Source: Actinomycetes bacterium
Lineage (GTDB): Bacteria > Actinomycetota > Acidimicrobiia > Acidimicrobiales > Microtrichaceae
Direction of reading: 5' to 3'
Length of the DNA: 12,317 nt
Assembly: GCA_023423475.1 (NCBI GenBank)
Contig: JAFAFN010000167.1
Coordinates: forward strand, 1 to 12,317
The translations under genes and the position numbers were made by a program. Below are positions 6,049-12,317 of this stretch, one piece after another. The first letter of the stretch is position 1; each line of letters starts with the position of its first letter. Below the pieces are notes generated by a model that was given only the letters and a program-made list of their open reading frames with translations, made no database searches and was not told where the DNA came from.

Positions 6049-6699
6049 TCACGCAGCGTCCTCATCGGAGCCGTCGCGGAGGTCGATGATGCCGAGGCGG
6101 ACCGCGGAGAGCACCGCGTGGGTGAGGCTCTGGGTGTCGAGGCGGCGGTAGATCGCGTTGAGGTGGTTGTGCACCGTCTTCTGCGTGATGCCGAGCTCCC
6201 GAGCGACCTGCTTCGTGCTCAGACCGTCGGCGATCATCTGGAGGATCTCGGTCTGACGCTCCGAGAGCAGCTCGTCGGTGACCTCGGCCTCGCCGGCCGC
6301 CTGCAGCATCGAGGCGGCGAGCGCGGGGCTCAGGACCTCTTCGCCGGCCATGACGCGGGTGAGGGTGTCGAGCACGTCGGCGAACGACGTGCCCTTCGTC
6401 AGGTAGCCCTGCGCGCCGGCCTCGAGCGCGGCCCGGGTGCGCTGTGGGTCGTCGTGCATGGTGAGGACGACGACCTTGACCTCGGGGAACTCCTCGGTGA
6501 TCCGTCGGGTCGCGCTGACACCGTCGAGCACCGGCATGGAGAGGTCCATGAGCACGATGTCGGGCGTGGTCGCACGCACGAGCTCGATGGCCTCCTCGCC
6601 GTTGTCGGCCTCGCCCACCACGGTCTCGCCTGCGGCCTCGAGGCCACGGCGGATGCCGTCGCGCAGGATCTGGTGGTCGTCCGCGAGCAGGACCCTCAT
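6049..6699 (-). CDS. NarL/LuxR-family two-component response regulator
   Basis: The 216-aa protein has the standard NarL layout. The receiver domain (about 1-118) shows acidic pair Asp7/Asp8, phospho-acceptor Asp52 in IVLMDLSMP, Thr80 and Lys102 in GYLTKG. The C-terminal LuxR-type helix-turn-helix domain spans about 145-210, with LSERQTEILQMIADGLSTKQVARELGITQKTVHNHLNAIYRRL. It is a cytoplasmic DNA-binding protein activated by phosphorylation. The upstream neighbour, 40 bp away, is a HisKA_3 histidine kinase, its obvious partner. I chose the ATG at 6699 because GGAGCG lies 7 nt upstream and the receiver domain starts MRVLLADDH; a GTG at 6732 would add 11 residues of non-conserved sequence. Its target genes are not visible here. 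Confidence 0.93.
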   Translation of the reverse strand: MRVLLADDHQILRDGIRRGLEAAGETVVGEADNGEEAIELVRATTPDIVLMDLSMPVLDGVSATRRITEEFPEVKVVVLTMHDDPQRTRAALEAGAQGYLTKGTSFADVLDTLTRVMAGEEVLSPALAASMLQAAGEAEVTDELLSERQTEILQMIADGLSTKQVARELGITQKTVHNHLNAIYRRLDTQSLTHAVLSAVRLGIIDLRDGSDEDAA

Positions 6700-6739
6700 C
6701 GGATCGCTCCGGAGCGGTCGTCGTGGGAACACATTGCAG

Positions 6740-8569
6740 TCATGGACGTCCCATCGGCACGGAGGGTCGGTTTGTTGAAGAGCCCGGGGCGATTCCTGCG
6801 ACGACCCGCACCGAGGTGCCGCCGCCGGGTCGGCTGTCGAGGATGAGCTGGGCGCCGATCACATCGGCTCGTTCACGCATGCCGACCAGACCGTAGGCCG
6901 AGTCGCGCACACCTCGGGCGGTCTCGAACCCGCGCCCGTCGTCGACGATGCTGAGCTCGAAGCTGCCGCCGTCGAGGTTCCACACGACGTCGACCTGCTC
7001 GGCCTTGGCGTGCTTGCCGACGTTGTTCAGCGCCTCCTGCAGGATGCGCAGCAGCTCGTTCTCGACCGGGACCGGAAGGCGGTTCTCCGGGTGCAGCACC
7101 GTGAAGCTGCACTCGACGTCCGCACGCTCGCCGAAGCGTGCCACCACATCGCGACCGATGATCGACAGCGACTGCTCCTCGGTGACGCCGGAGCGCAGCT
7201 GGCGCAGCGTCTCCCGCAGCTCGTCGAGCGCGGCCTGCACGTCGTGGTGCAGGCGGTCGAGGTCCTCGACCCGCGGCGTCTCGTTGGCCATGATCCGCTC
7301 GAGCTCGAAGCCGATGTAGGTCAGCCACTGACCCAGCCGGTCGTGGAGGTCGCGGGCGAGGCGGACACGTTCCTCTTCTGCACCGAGCGAACGGAGCCGT
7401 CCGAACCACCGGGCGTTGTCGATCGTGAGCGCCAGCACTTCGGCCAGCCCGCTCAGGACGCGGACGTCGCGCTCGTCGAAGTGCCCGGTGTCCGGGTGCT
7501 CGAGACCCAGCAGGCCGATCGCGGTGTCGCGGGTCTCGAGGCGCACGTAGATGCCGCTGCCGCTCGACTCGACGATGCCGCCGTGGCGGGTCGTGTCGCC
7601 GAGGTCCTTGCGCAGCACCGGGCCGTTGCTCGCCAACGCGTCGAGCAGCGGCCCCGGCAGGCCGTCGGTCCGGTAGCCCGGCCGGAGCACGCACCCCTCG
7701 GCGAGCTTCGGCACCCACTCCTCGGCGTTCTCGTCGAGGGTCAGCAGGCAGATCACCCGGGTCTCGAAGGTGTCGGTGATCTGTCGCTGCGCGGTGTGCA
7801 GCGCCTCTCGCAGCGTCAGCGATGTCGGCAGCGTCCGTGCGACGGTGTTGACGAGGGTGAGGAGCCCGTTCGCCTCGCTGAGCGACTCGACCTGACCGGC
7901 GAGCGCGACGCGGCGCTTCTCGGACTCGATCAGTCGAGCGCGCACCGCAGCGGCGGTGATCACGCCGAGCATGATCGTCAGGTAGACGGTGACGTCGCGC
8001 TGGTCGTTGAACTGCGCGGACGGCGTGCTGGGACCGAGCAGGACCCCGGCGATCATCGCGGCGAAGCCGGTGAGCACCGCGACGGCACCCGCGACGTAGC
8101 CCCATCCGAACGCGACGACGAGCATCACGATCATCAACGAGAAGATGAACGGACTCTCGATGCCGCCGCCGTAGCCGACGGCGAGGCCGATGATCACGAC
8201 GTCGCCGAAGGCGGGGGCGCGGTCCGCGACCAGCGGCGACGCCAGGCGGATCGGGATGATGGTGCGCCACGTCGTGATGAACAGGCACACCGCCACGGTC
8301 ACGACCGCGGCGTACGAGCCACCGAACGCGTCGGGTGCGACGAGCACCAGCCCGTAGCCGACCGCACCCCAGCGCAGGGCCGAGATCGCGGGAGAGACCG
8401 AGGCGCGCACCGATGGCGGGAGGGCGATCTGCCGGGTCGCGTCGTCGATGCTGCCGTACCGGAGGGTGCGGAGCGCCGCGACGGTGTCGTCGACCCGGAG
8501 GTCCCCGCTCCCACTCCGCTTCGGTGTCCGCGAGTCGGTGGTGGTCGTGTTCTGCTCCGTGGCGAACAC
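6740..8569 (-). CDS. Membrane sensor histidine kinase (6TM-GAF-HisKA_3-HATPase)
   Basis: Using the GTG at 8569 the product is 609 aa. An N-terminal membrane region of about six hydrophobic segments (roughly 66-210) is followed by a short coiled linker. A GAF-like sensor domain spans about 235-389 (ending LSGLAEVLALTIDNARWF). The HisKA_3 dimerisation domain has phospho-acceptor His409 in RLARDLHDRLGQ. The ATPase domain has an N box ELLRILQEALNNVGKHA (505-521), G1 DDGRGF (543-548) and G2 YGLVGMRERA (559-568). This is the NarX/LiaS-like class that pairs with NarL regulators, and such a regulator lies directly downstream. No periplasmic loop of note is seen, so the signal may be sensed in the membrane or by the GAF domain. 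The start is uncertain: an upstream in-frame ATG at 8710 would translate the repeat region into low-quality sequence, and a GTG at 8410 is possible. Confidence 0.92.
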   Translation of the reverse strand: MFATEQNTTTTDSRTPKRSGSGDLRVDDTVAALRTLRYGSIDDATRQIALPPSVRASVSPAISALRWGAVGYGLVLVAPDAFGGSYAAVVTVAVCLFITTWRTIIPIRLASPLVADRAPAFGDVVIIGLAVGYGGGIESPFIFSLMIVMLVVAFGWGYVAGAVAVLTGFAAMIAGVLLGPSTPSAQFNDQRDVTVYLTIMLGVITAAAVRARLIESEKRRVALAGQVESLSEANGLLTLVNTVARTLPTSLTLREALHTAQRQITDTFETRVICLLTLDENAEEWVPKLAEGCVLRPGYRTDGLPGPLLDALASNGPVLRKDLGDTTRHGGIVESSGSGIYVRLETRDTAIGLLGLEHPDTGHFDERDVRVLSGLAEVLALTIDNARWFGRLRSLGAEEERVRLARDLHDRLGQWLTYIGFELERIMANETPRVEDLDRLHHDVQAALDELRETLRQLRSGVTEEQSLSIIGRDVVARFGERADVECSFTVLHPENRLPVPVENELLRILQEALNNVGKHAKAEQVDVVWNLDGGSFELSIVDDGRGFETARGVRDSAYGLVGMRERADVIGAQLILDSRPGGGTSVRVVAGIAPGSSTNRPSVPMGRP

Positions 8570-8586
8570 CCTACCGACGAGGTGGC

Positions 8587-8622
8587 GCGAACCGTTGCGG
8601 TCGTGCGAACCGTGGCGGTGCG
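8587..8622. repeat. Two 18-bp tandem units upstream of the kinase gene
   Basis: Units GCGAACCGTTGCGGTCGT (8587-8604) and GCGAACCGTGGCGGTGCG (8605-8622) agree at 14 of 18 positions. They lie 18 nt upstream of the chosen kinase start. Confidence 0.6.
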
Positions 8623-8646
8623 CATCGTGGAGCTCTTCCACGGGCG

Positions 8647-8712
8647 GCGCAGGCTGTTCGCATGGTGGGCGCAGGCTGGTCTCATGGAACGCGCAGGGTG
8701 GCCGTAACATCG
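8647..8712. repeat. Three contiguous 22-bp tandem units upstream of the hydrolase pair
   Basis: Units begin at 8647, 8669 and 8691, each with GCGCAGG. Unit 2 matches unit 1 at 17 of 22 positions and unit 3 matches unit 1 at 14 of 22. A 22-bp period is close to two DNA helical turns, which would place a bound protein on the same face three times. The third unit contains the candidate -10 of the hydrolase gene. Confidence 0.65.
8705..8710 (+). promoter_or_regulatory. Candidate -10 giving a leaderless hydrolase transcript
   Basis: TAACAT matches TANNNT and ends 7 nt before the ATG at 8718, so transcription would begin at or next to the start codon. This fits the lack of a Shine-Dalgarno sequence there. 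No clear -35 is present. Confidence 0.4.
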
Positions 8713-8717
8713 CCCGG

Positions 8718-9683
8718 ATGATCGACGGCGGCGACTCGACCGCGACCTCGGACACCGAGGTCGACACCGTGCACTACGAGGGGGCGCGACGCCCCGATCG
8801 TCGTCGTGACGTCGACGCCGGTGGCGCTCGCATCTCGGTGGTCGAGTGGGGCGACGAGGCGGCACCGCCGATCGCGATCGCACATGGCGGGTTCGACTTC
8901 GCCGAGACGCTCAACGTGTTCGCGCCGATGCTCGCCGACGAGGGATGGCGGGTGGTCAGCTGGGACCAGCGAGGTCACGGCGACTCGGAGTGGACCCACC
9001 TGTACAGCTGGGAGGCCGACCAACGTGACGGCGCCGCGGTGATCGCCTCGCTGCCCGACGAGCCGATGCCGTTCCTGGGTCACTCGAAGGGCGGCAGCCT
9101 GGTGATGCACCTGGCGAACACGATGCCGCACCGCGTCTCGCACCTCGTGAACCTCGACGGCCTCCCGTCCGACGGCACCATGTCCGACGTCTCCGAGCAC
9201 GAGCGCACCCGGCGGCTCCGCGACGAGATGGACGCCTGGCTCGCCCACCGGCGCACGCTCACCGACAAGCAGCGCCGTCCCGGGACCATCGACGAGCTCG
9301 CCGAACGCCGGGGTCGGATGAACCCCCGCCTGTCCCAGGAGTGGCTGCGCTACCTGGTGACCGTCGGTGCGAACCACGATCCGGACGGGTGGCGCTGGAA
9401 GCTCGATCCGACGATGCGCATGGGCGGCTTCGGGCCGTGGCGGCCCGAGTGGTCGATGCTGCGGCTGCCCGGCATCGGCGTGCCGGTGATGGGGGTGCTG
9501 GGACTCGAGCTCGAGCTGATGGGCTGGGGCACCCGCCCCGAACACGTCCTTCCGTTCCTGCCGCCGGGTGCACGCTTCGAGGCGCTCGAGGGCGTCGGGC
9601 ACTTCGTCCACATCGAGCAGCCGCGGCTCGTGGCCGACCTGGTGCTCGACTTCATCGGCACCCCGGCCGGAGGCACACGATGA
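8718..9683 (+). CDS. Alpha/beta-fold hydrolase
   Basis: This 321-aa protein has the features of an active serine hydrolase of the alpha/beta fold. The oxyanion loop HGGF is at 56-59, WDQRGHGDS at 82-90 and the nucleophile elbow GHSKGGS puts Ser123 at the centre. The catalytic His295 lies in VGHFVHIEQP, followed by the last helix. The acid is not in the standard position: the strand after the cap reads VMGVLGLELELMG rather than a typical GxxD, so Glu264 or Glu266 may serve. A cap region of about 155-245 is rich in Arg and Trp. There is no signal peptide, so it acts in the cytoplasm. The ATG at 8718 follows the 22-bp repeats without a ribosome-binding site and may be leaderless. Its stop overlaps the next start as ATGA. 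The substrate is unknown; esterase, epoxide hydrolase or C-C hydrolase are all possible. Confidence 0.87.
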   Translation: MIDGGDSTATSDTEVDTVHYEGARRPDRRRDVDAGGARISVVEWGDEAAPPIAIAHGGFDFAETLNVFAPMLADEGWRVVSWDQRGHGDSEWTHLYSWEADQRDGAAVIASLPDEPMPFLGHSKGGSLVMHLANTMPHRVSHLVNLDGLPSDGTMSDVSEHERTRRLRDEMDAWLAHRRTLTDKQRRPGTIDELAERRGRMNPRLSQEWLRYLVTVGANHDPDGWRWKLDPTMRMGGFGPWRPEWSMLRLPGIGVPVMGVLGLELELMGWGTRPEHVLPFLPPGARFEALEGVGHFVHIEQPRLVADLVLDFIGTPAGGTR

Positions 9684-10387
9684 GCGACCAGGACACGAGC
9701 GCACGAGTCGACGGCCCCGCCGAGATCTCGTGGCTGCGGCACCACCGCATCGACCTCGCGCTGCACCGTCTCTCGGCGGGCTCCGAGCCGGGCTTCCGGC
9801 CGCTGCTCCTGCTGCACGGTCTCGGCGAGCGCACCCCGGAGCGCGTGCCGTTCCCGGTCGAGTGGCCGGGTCCCGTGTTCGGGCTCGACTTCACCGGCCA
9901 CGGCCGCTCCACCGTGCCCGCCGGAGGGGGCTACACCTCCGAGATCCTCGTCGGCGACGTCGACTCGGCACTCGAGCGTCTGGGCCAGGTGACGATCCTC
10001 GGCCGTGGGCTCGGTGCCTACATCGCGCTGCTGGTCGCCGCGGCGCGGCCCGCGCAGGTGGTGGGAGCGGTCCTGACCGACGGCCCCGGCCTGGTCGGTG
10101 GAGGTGTGCACCCGGGGTCACCGATGACGGCGTATCCGGCACCCGGGGCGATGAGCTCGCCCGATCCCTTCGCCCTGCTCGAGCTGGCGCGGGACGTGCG
10201 TCCGCCGGACTACGCGCAGACCTACGTGCGGTTCATCGTCGAGCGCAGCAGCCTCGACAAGCCGGTCATGGTCGCTGCGGTCGTCCGGCCCGAGTGGCTC
10301 GCGGCGGTCGCGTCCGAGCCGGGGGTGGGACAGGCGTCGATCGCCGACTCGCTCCGCTTCTACGCAGGTCACGCCGACTCGGCCTGA
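9680..10387 (+). CDS. Alpha/beta-hydrolase-fold protein lacking the nucleophile serine
   Basis: The 235-aa product keeps the first half of the alpha/beta-hydrolase fold: LLLLHGLGE (42-50), GLDFTGHGRS (68-77) and a strand-elbow-helix VTILGRGLGAYIALLVAAARP (104-124). At the elbow, where GxSxG is expected, the sequence is GRGLG with Gly110 (codon GGG) in place of the serine. At least two base changes separate GGG from AGC/AGT, so a single sequencing error does not explain it. The usual C-terminal strands with catalytic Asp and His are also absent; the protein ends soon after RFYAGHADSA. It is probably a non-catalytic binding or partner protein. Its ATG overlaps the stop of the preceding hydrolase (ATGA), so the two are translationally coupled. 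Its reading frame is intact, so it is not a decayed gene. Function is unknown. Confidence 0.82.
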   Translation: MSDQDTSARVDGPAEISWLRHHRIDLALHRLSAGSEPGFRPLLLLHGLGERTPERVPFPVEWPGPVFGLDFTGHGRSTVPAGGGYTSEILVGDVDSALERLGQVTILGRGLGAYIALLVAAARPAQVVGAVLTDGPGLVGGGVHPGSPMTAYPAPGAMSSPDPFALLELARDVRPPDYAQTYVRFIVERSSLDKPVMVAAVVRPEWLAAVASEPGVGQASIADSLRFYAGHADSA

Positions 10388-10405
10388 GCGCCGCAACCGC
10401 GGCGC
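10388..10405. terminator. Hairpin between convergent genes
   Basis: Exact 7-bp arms GCGCCGC and GCGGCGC surround an AACC loop, starting directly after the stop codon of the plus-strand hydrolase and 24 bp from the xseB stop. The 41-bp gap between convergent genes must end both transcripts, and this is its strongest structure. There is no U tract, so Rho or another factor may be needed. Confidence 0.45.
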
Positions 10406-10428
10406 CGCCGGGTCACTCGGGCGCCGCC

Positions 10429-10662
10429 TCAGTCCGGCGGGGCCTCGACGGGTCCGGACAGGCGGGTGAGGATCTCGTCGACCTGGAACCGCGTGCCGTC
10501 GATCCGGGCCCGCGACCACTCGACGATCGCCGCAGCGCGCTCGACCCGCGACGCCAGCAGGTCGACGTCGAGGTCGTCGGACTCGAGCTCCTCGACGATG
10601 CCCCTCAGCTCGGTGATCGCTGCGGAGAAGCCGAGCTCGTCGAGCTCCGCGTTGGTGTCCAT
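10429..10662 (-). CDS. xseB: Exodeoxyribonuclease VII small subunit
   Basis: The 77-aa protein fits the XseB family (about 60-90 aa). It is a helical hairpin with the conserved pattern GFSAAITELRGIVEELESDDLDVDLLASRVERAAAIVEWSRARI followed by a heptad-like VDEIL tail. XseB binds several copies along the XseA coiled coil to form exonuclease VII, a cytoplasmic enzyme that degrades single-stranded DNA in both directions. I chose the ATG at 10662 because AGGAG lies 6 nt upstream. An in-frame ATG at 10680 overlaps the xseA stop as ATGA and would add six residues with a weaker site. Either way it is coupled to xseA. Confidence 0.9.
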   Translation of the reverse strand: MDTNAELDELGFSAAITELRGIVEELESDDLDVDLLASRVERAAAIVEWSRARIDGTRFQVDEILTRLSGPVEAPPD

Positions 10663-10676
10663 GTCGTGCTCCTGGG

Positions 10677-11963
10677 TCATGGGTCCGTGCCGTCGGGTCG
10701 TGCAGCAGCCGAGGCGCTCACCACCGATGCGATGCTGCCGTCCGCCACGAGGGTGGTCACCTCGTCGCCCACGGCGACGTCGTGCACCGACCGCACGACC
10801 CGACCCTCTGCGGTGCGGGTGATGCTCCAACCGCGGGCCAACGCCGCGGCGGGGTCGTGCGCCCTGACCCGCGACGACAGCTCGTCGATCGTCGATCGGG
10901 CGGACGCCGTCGCTCGGGGCGCGCTCAGTGCGAGGCGGTGGGCGAGGTGGTCGACGTGCTGGAGGTCTCGGCGCAGGTGGCCGCTCGCCGCTCGACCTGC
11001 CCGGCGGGACTGCTCGTCGAGCTGGTGCTGGGCGCGCACGAGCCGACCGGTGCTCGCCGAGGACAGCTGCGCCCACGCCGTCGCGACGTCCTGGGCACAG
11101 CGCCGGGCGGATTCGACGACGGCGGCCGCCGCGGCCGTCGGGGTCTTGTGCGCGGTGTGGGCCACCTCGTCCGCGACGGTCCGGTCGGTCTCGTGTCCGA
11201 TGCCGGTGAGCACCGCGAGGCGAGAGGCGACGATGGCCCGCGCGACCTCGTCGGTGTCGAACGCGGCCAGGTCGGTCCGGGCGCCGCCGCCACGCACGAG
11301 CAGCACGACGTCTGCGCCCAGGTGCTCGGCGGTGCTCAGCGCGCTGACGATCGACGCGGCGGCCTCGGGACCCTGGGTGCGGCTGTCGATGACCGAGATG
11401 CGGAAGCCGATCGCGGACCGCCGCAGCTCGTCGAGCGCGTCGGCGTGCGCCGCGCTGCCGATGCTGGTCACGAGCGCGACGTGCAGCGGCACCGCCGGCA
11501 GGTCGACCGCGGCGTTGGCTCGCAACACCCCGTCCGCAGCGAGCGCGGCCAGCACACGATCGCGCTCCTGGCCGAGCACGCCGAGGGTGTAGGCCGGGTC
11601 GATCCAGGTCATCCGCAGCTGCAGGGTGCTGCGCGGGGCGTAGACGTTGAGCGTGCCCCGGATCCGGACGCGGATGCCGTCGCCCATCCGAACGGCTCCA
11701 CCCTGGCGGGTCAGGAACCGGTTGACGATCTGCCGCTCGCGCGAGAACAGGGTGACCGCGAGCATCGGCCGGTACAGGTCGCTGTCGGCCTCGGGGTCGA
11801 CGAGATCGAAGTAGACGTGCTGGTTCTGGGAGCGCTTGAAGTTGCGCAGCTCGCCCTCGACCCAGACCTCGTCGCCGAAGACGTGCACGAGCACACCGTT
11901 GAGTGCGTCGTGCAGCTCGCCGACGGACCAGGTCGGCTCGAGTGGGTCGACGGGCTCGCTCAC
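10677..11963 (-). CDS. xseA: Exodeoxyribonuclease VII large subunit
   Basis: The 428-aa product is a slightly short XseA (E. coli about 456). The N-terminal OB-fold (about 12-122) binds single-stranded DNA and contains VWVEGELRNFKRSQNQHVYFDL. The catalytic domain follows from about 150 with LVTSIGSAAHADALDEL, the loop RGGGARTDLAAFD (224-236) and the signature GIGHETDRTVADEVAHTAHKTPTAAA (254-279) that carries the active-site Asp and His residues. The rest is the long helical region (about 280-370) that holds XseB. The gene starts with GTG and has no strong Shine-Dalgarno sequence. It follows the UspA-type gene by 28 bp and overlaps or abuts xseB, so the three are probably one operon. Its role is repair and removal of single-stranded DNA. 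Confidence 0.96.
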   Translation of the reverse strand: MSEPVDPLEPTWSVGELHDALNGVLVHVFGDEVWVEGELRNFKRSQNQHVYFDLVDPEADSDLYRPMLAVTLFSRERQIVNRFLTRQGGAVRMGDGIRVRIRGTLNVYAPRSTLQLRMTWIDPAYTLGVLGQERDRVLAALAADGVLRANAAVDLPAVPLHVALVTSIGSAAHADALDELRRSAIGFRISVIDSRTQGPEAAASIVSALSTAEHLGADVVLLVRGGGARTDLAAFDTDEVARAIVASRLAVLTGIGHETDRTVADEVAHTAHKTPTAAAAAVVESARRCAQDVATAWAQLSSASTGRLVRAQHQLDEQSRRAGRAASGHLRRDLQHVDHLAHRLALSAPRATASARSTIDELSSRVRAHDPAAALARGWSITRTAEGRVVRSVHDVAVGDEVTTLVADGSIASVVSASAAARPDGTDP

Positions 11964-11991
11964 CTGGTGCCCACGCTGTCCGGCGGACCGC

Positions 11992-12317
11992 TCAGGATCC
12001 GCTCGGCGCGTCCTCGTGCCGGATCACGAGCACGGGGGCGACGCAGTGGCGGGTGACGTACTCGCTGACCGAGCCGATGACGATCCGCTTGAAGAAGCCG
12101 CGGCCGTGCGAGCCGACGACCACCACGTCGGGCGAGGTCTGCTCGGCCACGAGGCAGATCATGGCCCCCGCGGCGCCCTCGACCAGGCGGCGCTCGACGA
12201 TGGCGGGATCGAGCCCGATGCGGGCGATGGTCTCGCTCAGCTCGTCGCCGCCCTCGTCGAGGATCTCGGTGCGAGCCGCGGCGGACTCCTCGGGCGACAT
12301 CAGGTTGCCCTCGAAGC
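11992..12317 (-). CDS. UspA-type universal stress protein, C-terminal part
   Basis: The gene enters from the right edge, so the first 30-45 residues are missing; the visible frame continues upstream of the internal ATG at 12300 (FEGNL before MSPEES). About 108 residues are seen. The nucleotide-binding motif G-x2-G-x9-G-S is complete in VVVGSHGRGFFKRIVIGSVSEYV, followed by the closing strand APVLVIRHE. This indicates the ATP-binding UspA subclass, small cytoplasmic proteins linked to stress and energy status. It lies 28 bp upstream of xseA on the same strand. Confidence 0.9.
   Translation of the reverse strand, partial: FEGNLMSPEESAAARTEILDEGGDELSETIARIGLDPAIVERRLVEGAAGAMICLVAEQTSPDVVVVGSHGRGFFKRIVIGSVSEYVTRHCVAPVLVIRHEDAPSGS

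Larger units (their letters stand above)
8570..8717. other. Divergent promoter region between kinase and hydrolase pair
   Basis: These 148 bp must supply promoters in both directions. They consist largely of repeats: two 18-bp units (8587-8622), a 6-bp hairpin with arms CGTGGA and TCCACG (8626-8642) and three 22-bp units (8647-8712). On the minus strand TAGGGT (8568-8573) is a TANNNT match but overlaps the kinase GTG, so it may only be chance or may indicate a later start. Confidence 0.55.

Noticed and set aside
6700..6732. GTG at 6732 as the response regulator start
   Set aside because: It adds residues before the conserved MRVLLADDH start, while the ATG at 6699 has a good ribosome-binding site.
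8570..8767. Longer kinase N-terminus starting at the in-frame ATG 8710 or farther upstream
   Set aside because: It would translate the 22-bp and 18-bp repeats and overlap the divergent hydrolase start, giving sequence unlike a kinase N-terminus. The GTG at 8569 is preferred but not certain.
9680..10387. Frameshifted or decayed pseudogene
   Set aside because: The frame is open from an overlapping ATG to a stop just before a hairpin, with normal codon use and preserved fold motifs; loss of the serine looks like a change of role and not decay.

Overview
This 12.3 kb window is very GC-rich and gene-dense, with GTG used as a start codon alongside ATG. Its proteins look actinobacterial: a UrtA-type urea-binding lipoprotein, a GAF/HisKA_3 histidine kinase with a NarL-type regulator, RF3, XseAB and a UspA-type protein. 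I infer a chromosomal region of a high-GC actinobacterium, possibly of the Acidimicrobiia/Ilumatobacter type. That placement is an inference from protein style, not a proven assignment. There is no insertion sequence, tRNA, rRNA, CRISPR array or phage gene, so this looks like ordinary chromosome.

Layout from left to right. (1) Positions 1-265, minus strand: the first 88 codons of a urea ABC transporter substrate-binding lipoprotein (urtA), running off the left edge. Behind it is a 336-bp intergenic region. It holds a GlnR-like nitrogen-regulation box next to a candidate -10, then a GTGCA-rich 48-bp tandem duplication and hairpins. (2) Positions 602-3980, minus: prfC (release factor RF3), then a membrane-anchored PQQ-like beta-propeller protein. 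(3) Positions 4046-5893, minus: a class C beta-lactamase-fold serine hydrolase, preceded by a small secreted protein of unknown function. (4) Positions 6049-8569, minus: a two-component system, kinase first and NarL/LuxR-type regulator 40 bp downstream. (5) Positions 8718-10387, plus: two alpha/beta-hydrolase-fold genes overlapping by ATGA; the second has lost its nucleophile serine. (6) Positions 10429-12317, minus: a UspA-type protein (cut by the right edge), xseA and xseB, closely spaced. They converge on the hydrolase pair with only 41 bp between stop codons.

How the genes relate. XseA and XseB are the two subunits of exonuclease VII. The kinase and regulator form one signalling unit whose targets are unknown; the downstream secreted protein and serine hydrolase are on the same strand and might be co-transcribed. 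The divergent gap between kinase and hydrolase pair must hold promoters in both directions and is built largely of short tandem repeats.

The points most worth a second look are the GlnR-like box upstream of urtA, the pseudo-enzyme fused by translational overlap to an apparently active hydrolase, and the tandem repeats in the three largest intergenic gaps. One of those arrays multiplies a Shine-Dalgarno-like sequence in front of the secreted-protein gene. I found no clear new multi-gene defence or biosynthetic system.
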